Part shown: in pieces, positions 17,457 through 26,402 of the stretch
Position numbering within the stretch: the stretch's first letter is position 1
How the letters are laid out: every line of letters starts with the position of its first letter
Source: Leptospira terpstrae serovar Hualin str. LT 11-33 = ATCC 700639
GTDB taxonomy: Bacteria; Spirochaetota; Leptospiria; Leptospirales; Leptospiraceae
Direction of reading: 5' to 3'
DNA length: 64,000 bases
NCBI RefSeq assembly: GCF_000332495.1
Contig: NZ_AOGW02000010.1
Coordinates: 434,001-498,000 of the forward strand
Position numbers and translations under genes: made by a program
The notes under the pieces: model-generated
Told to the model about the DNA's origin: nothing
Database searches by the model: none
The model's input: the letters and a program-made list of their open reading frames with translations, nothing else

Positions 17457-19006
17457 AAAAGTTTTTCTTTTTCTCTCTTTTCTTTATTCTATTTTTCTTT
17501 TTTGCTTTGGCCTCTCAGTCAATCGTAAGTGTAAAATTACAAGAACTACGATTTGGAATTTTAAGAGACCAACTGATGAATTATGAACTCTCTTCCCAAA
17601 CATTACGTGAAAGATTGAAACAAATGTTTCTTTCGAAAGATGATTATATGTCGGAAGTAAAAGTAAACATTCTGGAATCAGGAATCATGAACTCTGAAAC
17701 AGAAGGATTGGATTTAAAAATGAGTTGGCAAGACCGTTTTGGTCTTTATGTCATAAACTCAGTTCGGTTCCTCAATTTTAAACCTGCCTTGGAATTAGAA
17801 GAACAACAAAAAACAATCATTCGGTTGCAATTTGCCTTTTATATGGAAAGGACAAGAAAGTATCCAATCGCTTCCAAAAAATACCAAGAATTGGAAGATT
17901 CGATCACTTCCTCGCTTTCAGATGAAATGGCATTCACTCTCCTCCACCATGGGTATTGTTTGGTGATGATGGGAGAAAGAGAAAAGGCTTTTCTAAAACT
18001 CACTAAAGCAATCGATTTATTTCCAGGAACTCATTATGCTGAGAACGCAAGCCTTCTCATTAGCTTTTTAGAAGACGGTGAAAAAAAGAAGGAAGAATTA
18101 AAAAGCAAAAAAAAGTCACCGGAAGAATTGGCTTATTCTTTATTTCAAAGTGGCGATTATGAAGAAACATTAAAAACTTTGGAAAGTTTACCCAATTTAA
18201 CCAAAGATCAATCTTATATCAAAGCACGTGCCATGGAAGAGTTGGGTAAAACTTCCAATGCAGTAAAAGAATATATTCAACTTGTTAAACAAAAACAAAA
18301 CAAAGAAGTCGCGATACGTGCCAACAGACGTTTACTTCTCATTGGAAATTTTTATCAAGAAAACAAATCTCTTGTCGCATTCTCCAAAGAAGAAGCAAAC
18401 AAACTCGGTGATTCCAAAGCCGCAGAAAACATCGAAGAAGGAAAAAGCCTGGTTTTAAAACCAGTCATCATCGAAAAAGTTCTGAAAGCTGAAACTACTT
18501 CCAATCTTTCCGAAGAAGATACAAAAGAACTCAACCAAATCAAAGAAAACATTCGCGAATCTCTTGAAGATTCCAAACTAGAAACGACCAAACTTGCTGC
18601 CGTAGTCTCAGAAGAAAAAATTCCCCTGGTGATAGAATCGAAAGAAGTCACTTCCCCGGTTCTAGAGAAATCTAATCCCTTGGTTGTGAAAAAAACAATA
18701 CCGCAAGATCCTTTAAAACTAAAAGTAAAGTTAAGAGATGGAAGGGAAGTGGTCTGTGATGAGGTTAAAATTGAAGGAAATTTAGCAACATTACAATTGG
18801 GTTCCTTTGGACTCAACCTCCCGTATGATTTAGTGGTTTCAGTTCAAGTATCAGCCGAACGTGGGACAGCAGTAAAACTTCTGACAAGTTCTGGAGAAAA
18901 ATCGGAATCGAATCGATGGATCCAAAATAGTTCTGGAGATTGGACTAAGCCGAAATCCAAAGAAGAGCCGGTGGTTAGGGGAGAAGTAAAGTCTTTCCGG
19001 CTCTAA
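17453..19006 (+). CDS. Membrane-anchored TPR-type repeat protein coupled to the phosphatase
   Basis: The 517-residue protein starts with a strong hydrophobic anchor or signal (residues 4-22, rich in Phe and Leu). A helical region follows whose pairs of helices resemble tetratricopeptide repeats (about 120-300, for example AYSLFQSGDYEETLKTL). Next come a charged Lys/Glu/Ser-rich linker (about 300-405) and a small C-terminal beta domain beginning LKVKLRDGREVVCDE. Translation is coupled to the phosphatase by an ATGA overlap. The likely role is a periplasm-facing scaffold that works with the phosphatase sensor. Exact function unknown. Confidence 0.75.
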   Translation: MKKFFFFSLFFILFFFFALASQSIVSVKLQELRFGILRDQLMNYELSSQTLRERLKQMFLSKDDYMSEVKVNILESGIMNSETEGLDLKMSWQDRFGLYVINSVRFLNFKPALELEEQQKTIIRLQFAFYMERTRKYPIASKKYQELEDSITSSLSDEMAFTLLHHGYCLVMMGEREKAFLKLTKAIDLFPGTHYAENASLLISFLEDGEKKKEELKSKKKSPEELAYSLFQSGDYEETLKTLESLPNLTKDQSYIKARAMEELGKTSNAVKEYIQLVKQKQNKEVAIRANRRLLLIGNFYQENKSLVAFSKEEANKLGDSKAAENIEEGKSLVLKPVIIEKVLKAETTSNLSEEDTKELNQIKENIRESLEDSKLETTKLAAVVSEEKIPLVIESKEVTSPVLEKSNPLVVKKTIPQDPLKLKVKLRDGREVVCDEVKIEGNLATLQLGSFGLNLPYDLVVSVQVSAERGTAVKLLTSSGEKSESNRWIQNSSGDWTKPKSKEEPVVRGEVKSFRL

Positions 19007-19029
19007 GAGAGTGAAGTAAAGAGTAAGTC

Positions 19030-19353
19030 TTAGGGAAGTTCTGATTCCCCACCAAGAATGGTAAAAAATTTATCCAAACTGGAAAGTTTCAATATCACCA
19101 TAACGTCTTGGCTAACATTGAGAAGGAAAAACTGTCCTTCTTCTGACTTGAGCTTCTTTTGAAGGTTCGCAAGTAAAGCAATTCCGGAAGAATCCAATAG
19201 TTTGATATTCACCATATCAATTGCTACTGACTCAGCCCCGTCATCTATGATTTTATGGAGTTCTTTTTTAAGTGCGGGTGCAGAATAAATATCGAGGGAA
19301 CCCTCTAGAGTAACAACTGTATGATTTTTAACTTGTTTTGTTGTGAAATTCAT
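19030..19353 (-). CDS. STAS-domain anti-sigma factor antagonist-like protein
   Basis: A 107-residue single STAS domain. The pattern TLEGSLDIYSAPALKKEL near the start and LLDSSGIALL in the middle is that of SpoIIAA/RsbV proteins. The DSSG serine is the usual phosphorylation site, so it can be switched by a kinase and a PP2C phosphatase. The ATG at 19353 has an excellent Shine-Dalgarno sequence (AGGAAG, five bases away). A longer reading from 19422 is possible but lacks one and adds 23 non-conserved residues. It converges on the SpoIIE-type phosphatase operon. No matching anti-sigma kinase is in the window. Confidence 0.88.
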   Translation of the reverse strand: MNFTTKQVKNHTVVTLEGSLDIYSAPALKKELHKIIDDGAESVAIDMVNIKLLDSSGIALLANLQKKLKSEEGQFFLLNVSQDVMVILKLSSLDKFFTILGGESELP

Positions 19354-19414
19354 TGAACTTCCTACTGGCACGTATACTATCTGTTTACTTGCCAAATTTG
19401 TAAAGAATTTTTGT

Positions 19415-19428
19415 GGAAACATGTTTCC
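19415..19428. promoter_or_regulatory. 14-bp perfect palindrome upstream of the STAS gene
   Basis: GGAAACATGTTTCC reads the same on both strands. It lies 62-75 bases upstream of the STAS gene start, where an operator or upstream promoter element could sit. Function is inferred from symmetry and position only. Confidence 0.4.
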
Positions 19429-19461
19429 TTTGTCTTCTAGCCATTTTGATTAGAAAAAACC

Positions 19462-19641
19462 CTAGGTTTGAAGCCTTTTTAAAACCAAAGTGATCGCTTG
19501 GTTGAAACCATCGAAACCACCCTTGTCATAATCGTTGAGTCCTTTGTAATCCAAATCACTCATGTCCAAGAGTAATTTCCGAAGTTCATGCTCTAAATAT
19601 TCTTTTTTGATATAATTAGTTTCAAATGTTTTCGGATGCAC
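19462..19641 (-). CDS. Small protein of unknown function (59 residues, GTG start)
   Basis: An open frame of 59 codons reads from GTG at 19641 to TAG at 19464-19462. An in-frame stop lies two codons upstream of the GTG, and no ATG occurs before residue 27, so GTG is the only sensible start. The product is charged and mixed, opening VHPKTFETNYIKKEYLEHEL and ending FNQAITLVLKRLQT; it looks like a small alpha-helical cytoplasmic protein. Codon choice resembles the neighbours. I see no good Shine-Dalgarno sequence. It fills the otherwise empty stretch between the STAS gene and the EAL gene; the rest of that stretch shows only the palindrome at 19415. Confidence 0.5.
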   Translation of the reverse strand: MHPKTFETNYIKKEYLEHELRKLLLDMSDLDYKGLNDYDKGGFDGFNQAITLVLKRLQT

Positions 19642-19750
19642 TAGACTCTATCAGACGAGATTTACTAGTTTTTTCGAATCATTTTTAGGTTGAGATTTTA
19701 GGAAAAATACGAATTCTTAGTGGGAGAGATAGCCGGCTTCGGCAAATACA

Positions 19751-21862
19751 ATGGGCATTCCAATCAGCGTTCTAATACTCGAAAACGATTCTAATAGTGT
19801 ATTTGATCTTGTGCGAGAGATGAAGGCCAATGGTCTCAGTCCTCTTTACAAAGTGGTCGAAACATTCCAATCATGGGAGGCTACAGTCCACGAAGAGGAT
19901 TGGGATGCTATTATCTGTAGCACAAGGGAACCTTTTCATTCAGAAATTCCCGTATACTTACAATACCTAAATGACAAAAAGATTGATATTCCAGTCATAT
20001 TACTGAGTGACCCGGAAGATTTTTCGAAAAACCTAAGTTATATGAAATCTGGGGTAAATGATCTCATTGATCGGAAAAACCTCCTTCGATTAACAGAAGT
20101 TTTAGAAAGAGAAAGAAGGGAACTTGTCTATAGAAAAGAAAAAAACACTACAGAAACGTTTTTATACCAATCTTTAAAAGAAATCCAGCTCCAAAAGTTT
20201 GCTTTAGACCAAGCAAATATTGTTTCCATCACAGATGCCAACGGAATCATCACCTATGTCAATGAAGCATTTTCTAAAGCAACAGGTTATACTGTTTCTG
20301 AACTCATAGGTCAAAATCATAGAATCCTTAAGTCCGCAGACAAAACCAAAGAGGACTGGACAAAAATTTGGGAATCCATTCAGAAAGGAAAAGTATGGCG
20401 CGGTGAAATTAGAAATATTAAAAAAGACGGAAGTGATTACTGGGCTGACACAACTATAGTTCCCTTTACAGGACAAGATGGATCTGTATTTCAATACATT
20501 GCCATCCACCATGATATCACCGACAGAAAACTAGCAGAACAACAATTAACCCATGATGCTTTCTATGATAATCTCACAGGACTTCCAAACCGTGCTTTAT
20601 TTCTTGCAAGAATAGAACAAAAAATCTTTGCTTATAACTCAAAAAATACAGGATATCCTATTTTATTTTGTATAAATATCGATAACTTCAAACGGATCAA
20701 TCATTCCTTAGGTAATGAAGCTGGGGACCAAATATTGGTTATCTTTGCAGAAAGATTAAAACAGTTTTCTGATTCTGATGCCATCATCACAAGACTTGGT
20801 GCTGATAATTTTTCTATTTTACTCACTCATCTACTTGCAATTGATGAAGGTGTAAATTATGCATTACGTCTTTTGGAACGATTAGGGGATCCTATTCCTC
20901 TAGGTGGATACGAAATTTACTTAACAGCTTCCTGTGGGATTTCAGCCTTTGGACTTGGTGGTAAGGATGCTGACGTACTTTTGCGGAATGCAGAAATTGC
21001 TATGTTTCATGCAAAATCACAAAAGGTAGGAACAGTATCTGTATTCAACCAAGCCATGCAGGAAAAAATCCATTTCCAATTGGAAATTCAAAATGATTTA
21101 AAAAAAGCATTAAATCATAACGAAATTTTTGTTTATTACCAACCCATATTAGATATCAAAGAAAACAAAATTGGACATTGGGAAGCACTGGTTCGGTGGC
21201 GCCATCCGCAACGAGGAATGGTTTCTCCTGCTGAATTCATTCCTCTAGCTGAAGATTCAGGTTTGATTGTGCCAATCACACGGTTTGTTTTGGAACAAGC
21301 AGCCAATGTGATTGAGGAAGTACAAATCAAACAAGGTCTTCCCATTTCCATCGCAGTTAATTTAAGTCCTCAAGTTTTCTTTGACCAAAATATCTTTCAT
21401 TGGATTGTAGACCTTCATAATCGCAGAGGGATTCCCTATACCTCCTTGCAAGTGGAAATTACAGAAAGTTTGGCGATGAAAAACCTCACAGAAACGGTAC
21501 CGATTCTTTCGAATCTAATTGATATTGGTGTAAAGGTGGCTCTTGATGATTTTGGTACAGGGTTTTCTTCCCTTTCTTACTTAGAAAAATTGCCACTTTC
21601 GATTGTAAAAATTGATAAATCATTCTTAAGTAACGTAGAAGAAGGATCCAAAGAAAGTTTTCTATTAATTTCTATCATCAATATGGCACATGATCTTGGT
21701 TATTCGGTAGTGGCAGAAGGAGTAGAGGAAGTAGAACAACTGGAACTACTCAAATCTTACGAATGTGATAAAATCCAAGGGTATTGGTTGTCAAAACCAA
21801 TTGCAAGCGAAGAAGTTATACCATTCATACACCAATTCTATTCAAAACAGGAAAAACAATGA
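19751..21862 (+). CDS. REC-like/PAS/GGDEF/EAL protein, probable c-di-GMP phosphodiesterase
   Basis: The 703 residues form four domains: a receiver-like domain (5-118), PAS (about 150-255), GGDEF (about 268-430) and EAL (about 445-695). The EAL domain keeps its signature: EALVRW at 478, VEITES, DDFGTGFSSL, KIDKSFL and VAEGVEE. It should therefore hydrolyse c-di-GMP. The GGDEF signature is degenerate: residues 350-354 read GADNF, so cyclase activity is unlikely and the domain may only bind GTP. The receiver is also degenerate: the phospho-acceptor aspartate is missing (DAIICST, 52-58). The stop overlaps the M48 protease start (ATGA). Confidence 0.92.
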   Translation: MGIPISVLILENDSNSVFDLVREMKANGLSPLYKVVETFQSWEATVHEEDWDAIICSTREPFHSEIPVYLQYLNDKKIDIPVILLSDPEDFSKNLSYMKSGVNDLIDRKNLLRLTEVLERERRELVYRKEKNTTETFLYQSLKEIQLQKFALDQANIVSITDANGIITYVNEAFSKATGYTVSELIGQNHRILKSADKTKEDWTKIWESIQKGKVWRGEIRNIKKDGSDYWADTTIVPFTGQDGSVFQYIAIHHDITDRKLAEQQLTHDAFYDNLTGLPNRALFLARIEQKIFAYNSKNTGYPILFCINIDNFKRINHSLGNEAGDQILVIFAERLKQFSDSDAIITRLGADNFSILLTHLLAIDEGVNYALRLLERLGDPIPLGGYEIYLTASCGISAFGLGGKDADVLLRNAEIAMFHAKSQKVGTVSVFNQAMQEKIHFQLEIQNDLKKALNHNEIFVYYQPILDIKENKIGHWEALVRWRHPQRGMVSPAEFIPLAEDSGLIVPITRFVLEQAANVIEEVQIKQGLPISIAVNLSPQVFFDQNIFHWIVDLHNRRGIPYTSLQVEITESLAMKNLTETVPILSNLIDIGVKVALDDFGTGFSSLSYLEKLPLSIVKIDKSFLSNVEEGSKESFLLISIINMAHDLGYSVVAEGVEEVEQLELLKSYECDKIQGYWLSKPIASEEVIPFIHQFYSKQEKQ

Positions 21863-22635
21863 TTCGAATTTTTACTTTAGTTTTACTTGTCCCACTTCTC
21901 ATTCATTGCAGTACTTCACCTACGGGTAGAAGACAAATCTTAATTGTAAAAGATGCAGAAATGAATGAAATGGGAACATTAGCATTTTCAGAAATGAAAA
22001 CAAAAACCCCAATCGATACTAGCGCAGTTGCAAACTCTTATGTTAACTGTATTGTATCAGCTGAACTAGCTGTAACCTCAGATACTACAGGAGTAGAATC
22101 TTGGGAAGTAGTAGTATTTAAAGACAATACTCCCAATGCATTTGCACTTCCTGGTGGAAAAATTGGTGTCCATACTGGAATGTTTCCAATCGCAAAAAAC
22201 AAAGACCAACTAGCAGCCGTCATTGGCCACGAAATAGGGCATGTAATTGCTCGTCATGGTAATGAACGTGTATCACAAAACCAACTTGCGGGTGGGTCTG
22301 TGAAATTATTAGAAAACCTAGGAAAACCCATGGTTGCCGGTGCACTGGGAATGGGTGCTAAATTTGGAATTTTACTACCATTTTCAAGAGAACATGAATC
22401 GGAAGCTGATTTGATTGGTTTAGAACTAATGGCGAAGTCAGGATTTGATCCGAGACAAAGTGTTGAACTTTGGAAAAATATGAGCGCACTTGGTGGTAAT
22501 AAACCCAATGAGTTATTATCAACTCACCCTTCGGATGCCACTAGAATGAAACATTTAAATGCTGCGATGCCAAATGCTTTGGCTTTATGGGAGAAAGCAA
22601 AGGCAGAAGGAAAACGTCCCAACTGCCAATTGTAA
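21859..22635 (+). CDS. M48-family metalloprotease lipoprotein
   Basis: The 258-residue protein is a predicted lipoprotein with a hydrophobic N-terminus and lipobox LLIHC (Cys17), so it should face the periplasm. The zinc motif HEIGHVIARHGNER supplies HExxH, and EHESEADLIG gives the third ligand glutamate. This domain resembles LoiP/BepA-type proteases that help quality control of outer-membrane proteins. The ATG at 21859 overlaps the preceding stop as ATGA and has AGGAAAA upstream. A longer frame exists upstream but lies inside the EAL gene and would bury the signal peptide. A hairpin with T-run follows. Confidence 0.9.
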   Translation: MIRIFTLVLLVPLLIHCSTSPTGRRQILIVKDAEMNEMGTLAFSEMKTKTPIDTSAVANSYVNCIVSAELAVTSDTTGVESWEVVVFKDNTPNAFALPGGKIGVHTGMFPIAKNKDQLAAVIGHEIGHVIARHGNERVSQNQLAGGSVKLLENLGKPMVAGALGMGAKFGILLPFSREHESEADLIGLELMAKSGFDPRQSVELWKNMSALGGNKPNELLSTHPSDATRMKHLNAAMPNALALWEKAKAEGKRPNCQL

Positions 22636-22640
22636 GGTGG

Positions 22641-23186
22641 TCATTCGCAGAGAAGTTTTCTTCCTGCGATTTTACAATTCCTGGCCTTACCTTCATCGGT
22701 AAGGACTCCTATCCCTTCCTGACCATCGGAAGTAAAATCTCCTGAAACCGATTTTCCATCTTTGAAACTATAAGTTCCTTTTCCGTTGATTTGTCCGTTT
22801 TGAAATTCACCGACATATTTATCCCCGTTTTTAAAGTTATATTCGCCAGGTCCTTGTTTTTTATCTTCTAAATAAGTGCCGCTAAACTTCTCGCCATCAG
22901 AATAAACAAAACTTCCACTCCCTTCTCGAAGGTCATTTTTAAATGATCCTGTATACACATCGCCATTATCATATACATACTTGCCAATTCCATTGACACA
23001 GTTTCCTTCAATACATCCGAATTTTTTTCCGCCTTTTTCAGGGTCGTCTAAACTAACATTTCGTGAATTGGATTTTGAATCTTGGTTCGATGGGTCAGAA
23101 GCATCTTTTGTATCTTGCGAAGCGCAAGCAAGCAACATAGGCAAAAGTAAAACTCCACAAACCAAACTGCGAAAAGATAATTTCAT
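22641..23186 (-). CDS. MORN-repeat lipoprotein
   Basis: The 181 residues start with a signal peptide and lipobox MLLACA. A Ser/Asp/Lys-rich linker (about 22-52) follows, then at least four MORN repeats of about 23 residues (YVYDNGDVYTGSF, FVYSDGEKFSGTY, YNFKNGDKYVGEF, YSFKDGKSVSGDF). Each has the usual G-x-G-x-[YF] spacing. The region is bracketed by cysteines (CIEGNC before it, C near the end) that could form disulfides in the periplasm. MORN repeats form beta-hairpin ribbons that bind lipids or proteins. Partner unknown. It precedes no other gene on its strand; uvrD-like is upstream of nothing shared. Confidence 0.88.
   Translation of the reverse strand: MKLSFRSLVCGVLLLPMLLACASQDTKDASDPSNQDSKSNSRNVSLDDPEKGGKKFGCIEGNCVNGIGKYVYDNGDVYTGSFKNDLREGSGSFVYSDGEKFSGTYLEDKKQGPGEYNFKNGDKYVGEFQNGQINGKGTYSFKDGKSVSGDFTSDGQEGIGVLTDEGKARNCKIAGRKLLCE
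22645..22673 (+). terminator. Intrinsic terminator after the M48 gene, inside the MORN gene 3' end
   Basis: TCGCAG-A-GAAG at 22645-22655 pairs with CTTCCTGCGA at 22660-22669 across a TTTT loop with one bulged A, and TTTT follows directly. The hairpin overlaps the last codons of the convergent MORN gene. Confidence 0.5.
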
Positions 23187-23232
23187 ACATCCCCCAAATC
23201 TGAACCCATCGTAGAGGATGATTTTTCAGAAA

Positions 23233-25224
23233 TCAATTCAAAAAGTATTTTTGGATGTCCTGGAATCGGTCAGTTTCTGACTTAGAATCCACACTCTCCT
23301 TAGGACTTTCGATTTTTTTTGGTTTCACTTCTTCAACTAAATCACCTAAATTGGGCAAATCCACCAAGAAACGACTGATGGTTGTTAATCGATTTTTTTC
23401 AGAAAAAACAGGAGAGGTTAAATACAACCCCTGTTTTGCACGAGTGATTGCCACATAAAACAATCGCCTTTCTTCTTCCAAATCTTGGGTTGTTTTGATT
23501 CTAGAACTAGGCAAACTTCCTTCTACTACTTGCATAGTAAACACATACTTCCACTCCAAACCTTTTGCAGAATGAATGGTAGAAAGAGTTAAAAATTCAT
23601 CTTCTTTGTTTACCGAACTGCTCTCTAATTTCTCTGTGGGATCAAGAGTTAAATTGGCTAAATAATCAGAAAGATTAGGAGAGGATTTAGTGAGAATTTT
23701 TAAAGAATCAAAATCCAGTTTTCTTTTTTCAAAATCATCATATTCCTGTTCTAAAATTGGTAAGTAGTGGGTGAGAACCGATTCCACAATTGACATACTG
23801 TTTGTTAAATGAGAAGATTGTGATTGAAAAATACTCATCAATTGTTGAAACGATAATTTTGCACCCTCGGGAATTCCCAAAAAAAATGTAGGTGACTCTT
23901 TGATTTCTATCCATTGAAAATTATGATTTTCTAAATTTCTATACAAAACCTGGGCATATTTTTTCCCGATGTTTTTTTCTAATAATAATATTCGATTCCA
24001 TGAAAGTAAATCTTTAGGATTGTCAATGATGCGAAGGTAGGCAAGAAAATCTTTAACGTGCGCTAAATCCAAAAATCGTTTTCCACCGTACTTACGAAAT
24101 GGAATTTGTTTAGCACTGAGTTTTACTTCCAATAAATTGGATATATAACCTGCACGAAAGAGAACAGCGATTTCTGACAATGGCGTGTTTTCTTCATATA
24201 ATTCCAAGATTTTGTCAGAAATCCACTCGGCTTCCTCTTCTGATGATTCAAACTTTGTATGCTGCGGTTTATGAGAAGAAACTTGATTATGAGCGGTTAA
24301 ATTCTTTTTATAATTTTCTTTGCTCTGGTCTAAAACAGCATTTGCTAAATCTAATACTGATTGGGTGCTTCGGTAATTCTCTGTTAGATGGATTATTTTC
24401 GTACTAGGAAATATTTTGGGAAAATCCAACATGTTATTCACATTGGCTCCGCGAAATCCATAAATACACTGAGCATCATCACCAACGACTAGTATATTTT
24501 GGTGTTTACTGGCGAGTAAACAAGCGATATGTGCCTGGATGCGGTTAGTATCTTGGTATTCATCTACCAAAATATATTTGTATTGTAATGCAATCCTTTC
24601 TCGAATTGATTCTTCTTCCATTAAAATCTTTCGTGTAAAATCTAATAAATCATCAAAATCGAGGGAATTATGTTTTAGTTTGAGTTCCGCAAACTTAGAT
24701 TTCACTTCTTGAATTTCTTTGGTGAGGCCAAGAAAAATAGGATAATCCTTTTGCAGAACCTTTTCCAATGAAATCTGTAAGTTAAAACAGGAAGAAAAAA
24801 TTTCTGACAAAGTTTCTTTTTTAGGAAATCTAACTTTGGATTGTTGGGAAACTACTTGGTCGCGAGCCATTCCCACAAGGCTTGTGGCATCGTCTTCATC
24901 CAAAATAGTAAAATTTGCATTGAGGGAAACAGCTAATGAATACTTACGAAGGAAGTGGTGGCAAAATGAATGAAATGTACCACCATGTACAGACATCATT
25001 CGTGAATCAAGTTTGGTGGTTGCACGATTTAACATCTCTTTGGCTGCTCTTCTGGTAAAGGTTAAAAGCAGAAGAGAACTTGGATCCAATCCATTCTGGA
25101 CTAAAGAAGCCAATTTATTGACAAGAGTGTTCGTTTTCCCTGTACCGGCTCCTGCAACCACTAGGATGGGTCCTGGAGGGGATAAAATGACTGAATTTTG
25201 GGCCTCGTTTAAATCCTCATTCAC
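23233..25224 (-). CDS. UvrD/Rep/PcrA-family ATP-dependent DNA helicase
   Basis: An SF1A 3'-5' helicase of 663 residues for repair or replication restart. The motifs are complete: LNEAQ (Q-motif), GAGTGKTNTLV (Walker A), LVDEYQDTN (Walker B), GDDAQCIYGFRGA, LTENYRS, STIHSAKGLEWKYVF and FYVAITRAKQGLYLT. Length is close to Rep/PcrA. The C-terminal 50 residues are charged and divergent. The first in-frame start is GTG at 25224, placed just before the conserved N-terminal LNEAQ as expected. It is divergent from the response-regulator kinase. Confidence 0.93.
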   Translation of the reverse strand: MNEDLNEAQNSVILSPPGPILVVAGAGTGKTNTLVNKLASLVQNGLDPSSLLLLTFTRRAAKEMLNRATTKLDSRMMSVHGGTFHSFCHHFLRKYSLAVSLNANFTILDEDDATSLVGMARDQVVSQQSKVRFPKKETLSEIFSSCFNLQISLEKVLQKDYPIFLGLTKEIQEVKSKFAELKLKHNSLDFDDLLDFTRKILMEEESIRERIALQYKYILVDEYQDTNRIQAHIACLLASKHQNILVVGDDAQCIYGFRGANVNNMLDFPKIFPSTKIIHLTENYRSTQSVLDLANAVLDQSKENYKKNLTAHNQVSSHKPQHTKFESSEEEAEWISDKILELYEENTPLSEIAVLFRAGYISNLLEVKLSAKQIPFRKYGGKRFLDLAHVKDFLAYLRIIDNPKDLLSWNRILLLEKNIGKKYAQVLYRNLENHNFQWIEIKESPTFFLGIPEGAKLSFQQLMSIFQSQSSHLTNSMSIVESVLTHYLPILEQEYDDFEKRKLDFDSLKILTKSSPNLSDYLANLTLDPTEKLESSSVNKEDEFLTLSTIHSAKGLEWKYVFTMQVVEGSLPSSRIKTTQDLEEERRLFYVAITRAKQGLYLTSPVFSEKNRLTTISRFLVDLPNLGDLVEEVKPKKIESPKESVDSKSETDRFQDIQKYFLN

Positions 25225-25282
25225 AATACAGAGATTTGTTGTATGGATTCTGTTGACAAACTCTAATTATTGTATTTGATAG

Positions 25283-26395
25283 ATGAAACCGGCTTTAAAG
25301 AATATGACAGCAGTTGTGGGAACAGATAAAGAAACAGACGTTAAGAGAATCCTCGTTGTAGAGGACGAAAGGATCATTGCTATCAATATTTGTTCCACTT
25401 TGAAACAATACGGGTACAATGCTACTTACGTTTCCGATGCAAATGATGCCATTGAACATATTGAAAACGAACATTTTGATTTAGTGTTAATGGATATTAT
25501 GCTGAACGGTCCAATGGACGGGATTGAAATTGCAACGATCATAAAAAAAACCAAAGAAATTCCAGTGATCTATCTGACTGCATATTCTGATGAAGCAACC
25601 ATCAACCGAGCAAAAGCTACAGAACCTTTTGGTTACTTAATCAAACCATTTAACAGTCGTGATTTGTACATTTCAGTTGAAATGGCGATTTATAAGTCAC
25701 AAGTTCAAAAACACATTCGCAATGTAGAAAGTAGGCTTGCTGAAAATCAAAAATGGGAAACCATCGCTCTCGTTGCCTCGGGTATTTCACACGAAGTCAA
25801 TAACCCGCTCACTTCGATTTTAAATTTGGCTGACCTTATAACATTAGAAGCCAAAAAAACAAGCAATCCTTCTTTGGGAGAAAAGGCTGCAAAAATCGCC
25901 GAAGAATCAGAAAGAATTGCGAAAATCATTAAAAACCTTGTCTCCTATTCTCAGTCCACATCTTCTCAATGGAACTATTCCAATTTGGGAAGCATCATAA
26001 ATGATACTCGTTCCTTTCTTCACCAATATTTTTTAAAAGAAGGAATCCAATGTGAAGTTGAACTGGGGGATGTTCCTCTTGTTTATTGCCAACCACAAAA
26101 GATAAAACAAGTACTTCTTAATCTTATGCAGGATGCTAGAGTTCGAGTCAATACAAGAGAAGATACAATTGGTAGAAAAATGACGGTTGCATTGAAACAA
26201 GTAGAAGAAGGTGGATCCAGTCATATCCTCATTCAAATTAAAGACAATGGAGCAGAAGACCTGGTGAAGGGAATCTCACAAATGAACTCTCTTGAAGTGA
26301 CTAAAACGATCATCACCGAACATAAAGGAAAAATGTACCGGGATGAAAATTCATCCTCTTGGTTTTTTACCTTACCTATCATTAAGCCCTTATAA
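25283..26395 (+). CDS. Receiver domain fused to a histidine kinase-like module with degenerate ATP site
   Basis: The 370 residues begin with a receiver domain (22-140): VVEDE, phospho-acceptor D71 in LVLMDIM, and K121 in YLIKPF. A kinase-like module follows, with the H-box ISHEVNNPLTSIL (H170). The N-box reads NLMQDA, with Asp for the usual second Asn. G1 is DNG, but the glycine-rich G2 lid (normally GLGL) reads SLEV, so ATP binding is doubtful. The protein may act as a phospho-acceptor or signal relay. A perfect -35-like TTGACA lies at 25253-25258, though a good -10 is not evident. ATG at 25283 is taken as start; 25304 is also possible. Confidence 0.88.
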   Translation: MKPALKNMTAVVGTDKETDVKRILVVEDERIIAINICSTLKQYGYNATYVSDANDAIEHIENEHFDLVLMDIMLNGPMDGIEIATIIKKTKEIPVIYLTAYSDEATINRAKATEPFGYLIKPFNSRDLYISVEMAIYKSQVQKHIRNVESRLAENQKWETIALVASGISHEVNNPLTSILNLADLITLEAKKTSNPSLGEKAAKIAEESERIAKIIKNLVSYSQSTSSQWNYSNLGSIINDTRSFLHQYFLKEGIQCEVELGDVPLVYCQPQKIKQVLLNLMQDARVRVNTREDTIGRKMTVALKQVEEGGSSHILIQIKDNGAEDLVKGISQMNSLEVTKTIITEHKGKMYRDENSSSWFFTLPIIKPL

Positions 26396-26402
26396 CAGTC
26401 GT

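Noticed and set aside
21784..21858. Longer N-terminus for the M48 lipoprotein
   Set aside because: It would overlap the EAL gene and bury the signal peptide; the ATGA start at 21859 has a ribosome-binding site.
25253..25281. TTGACA as promoter of the receiver-kinase gene
   Set aside because: The -35 is perfect, but no acceptable -10 lies at 16-18 bases and the start codon is too near.
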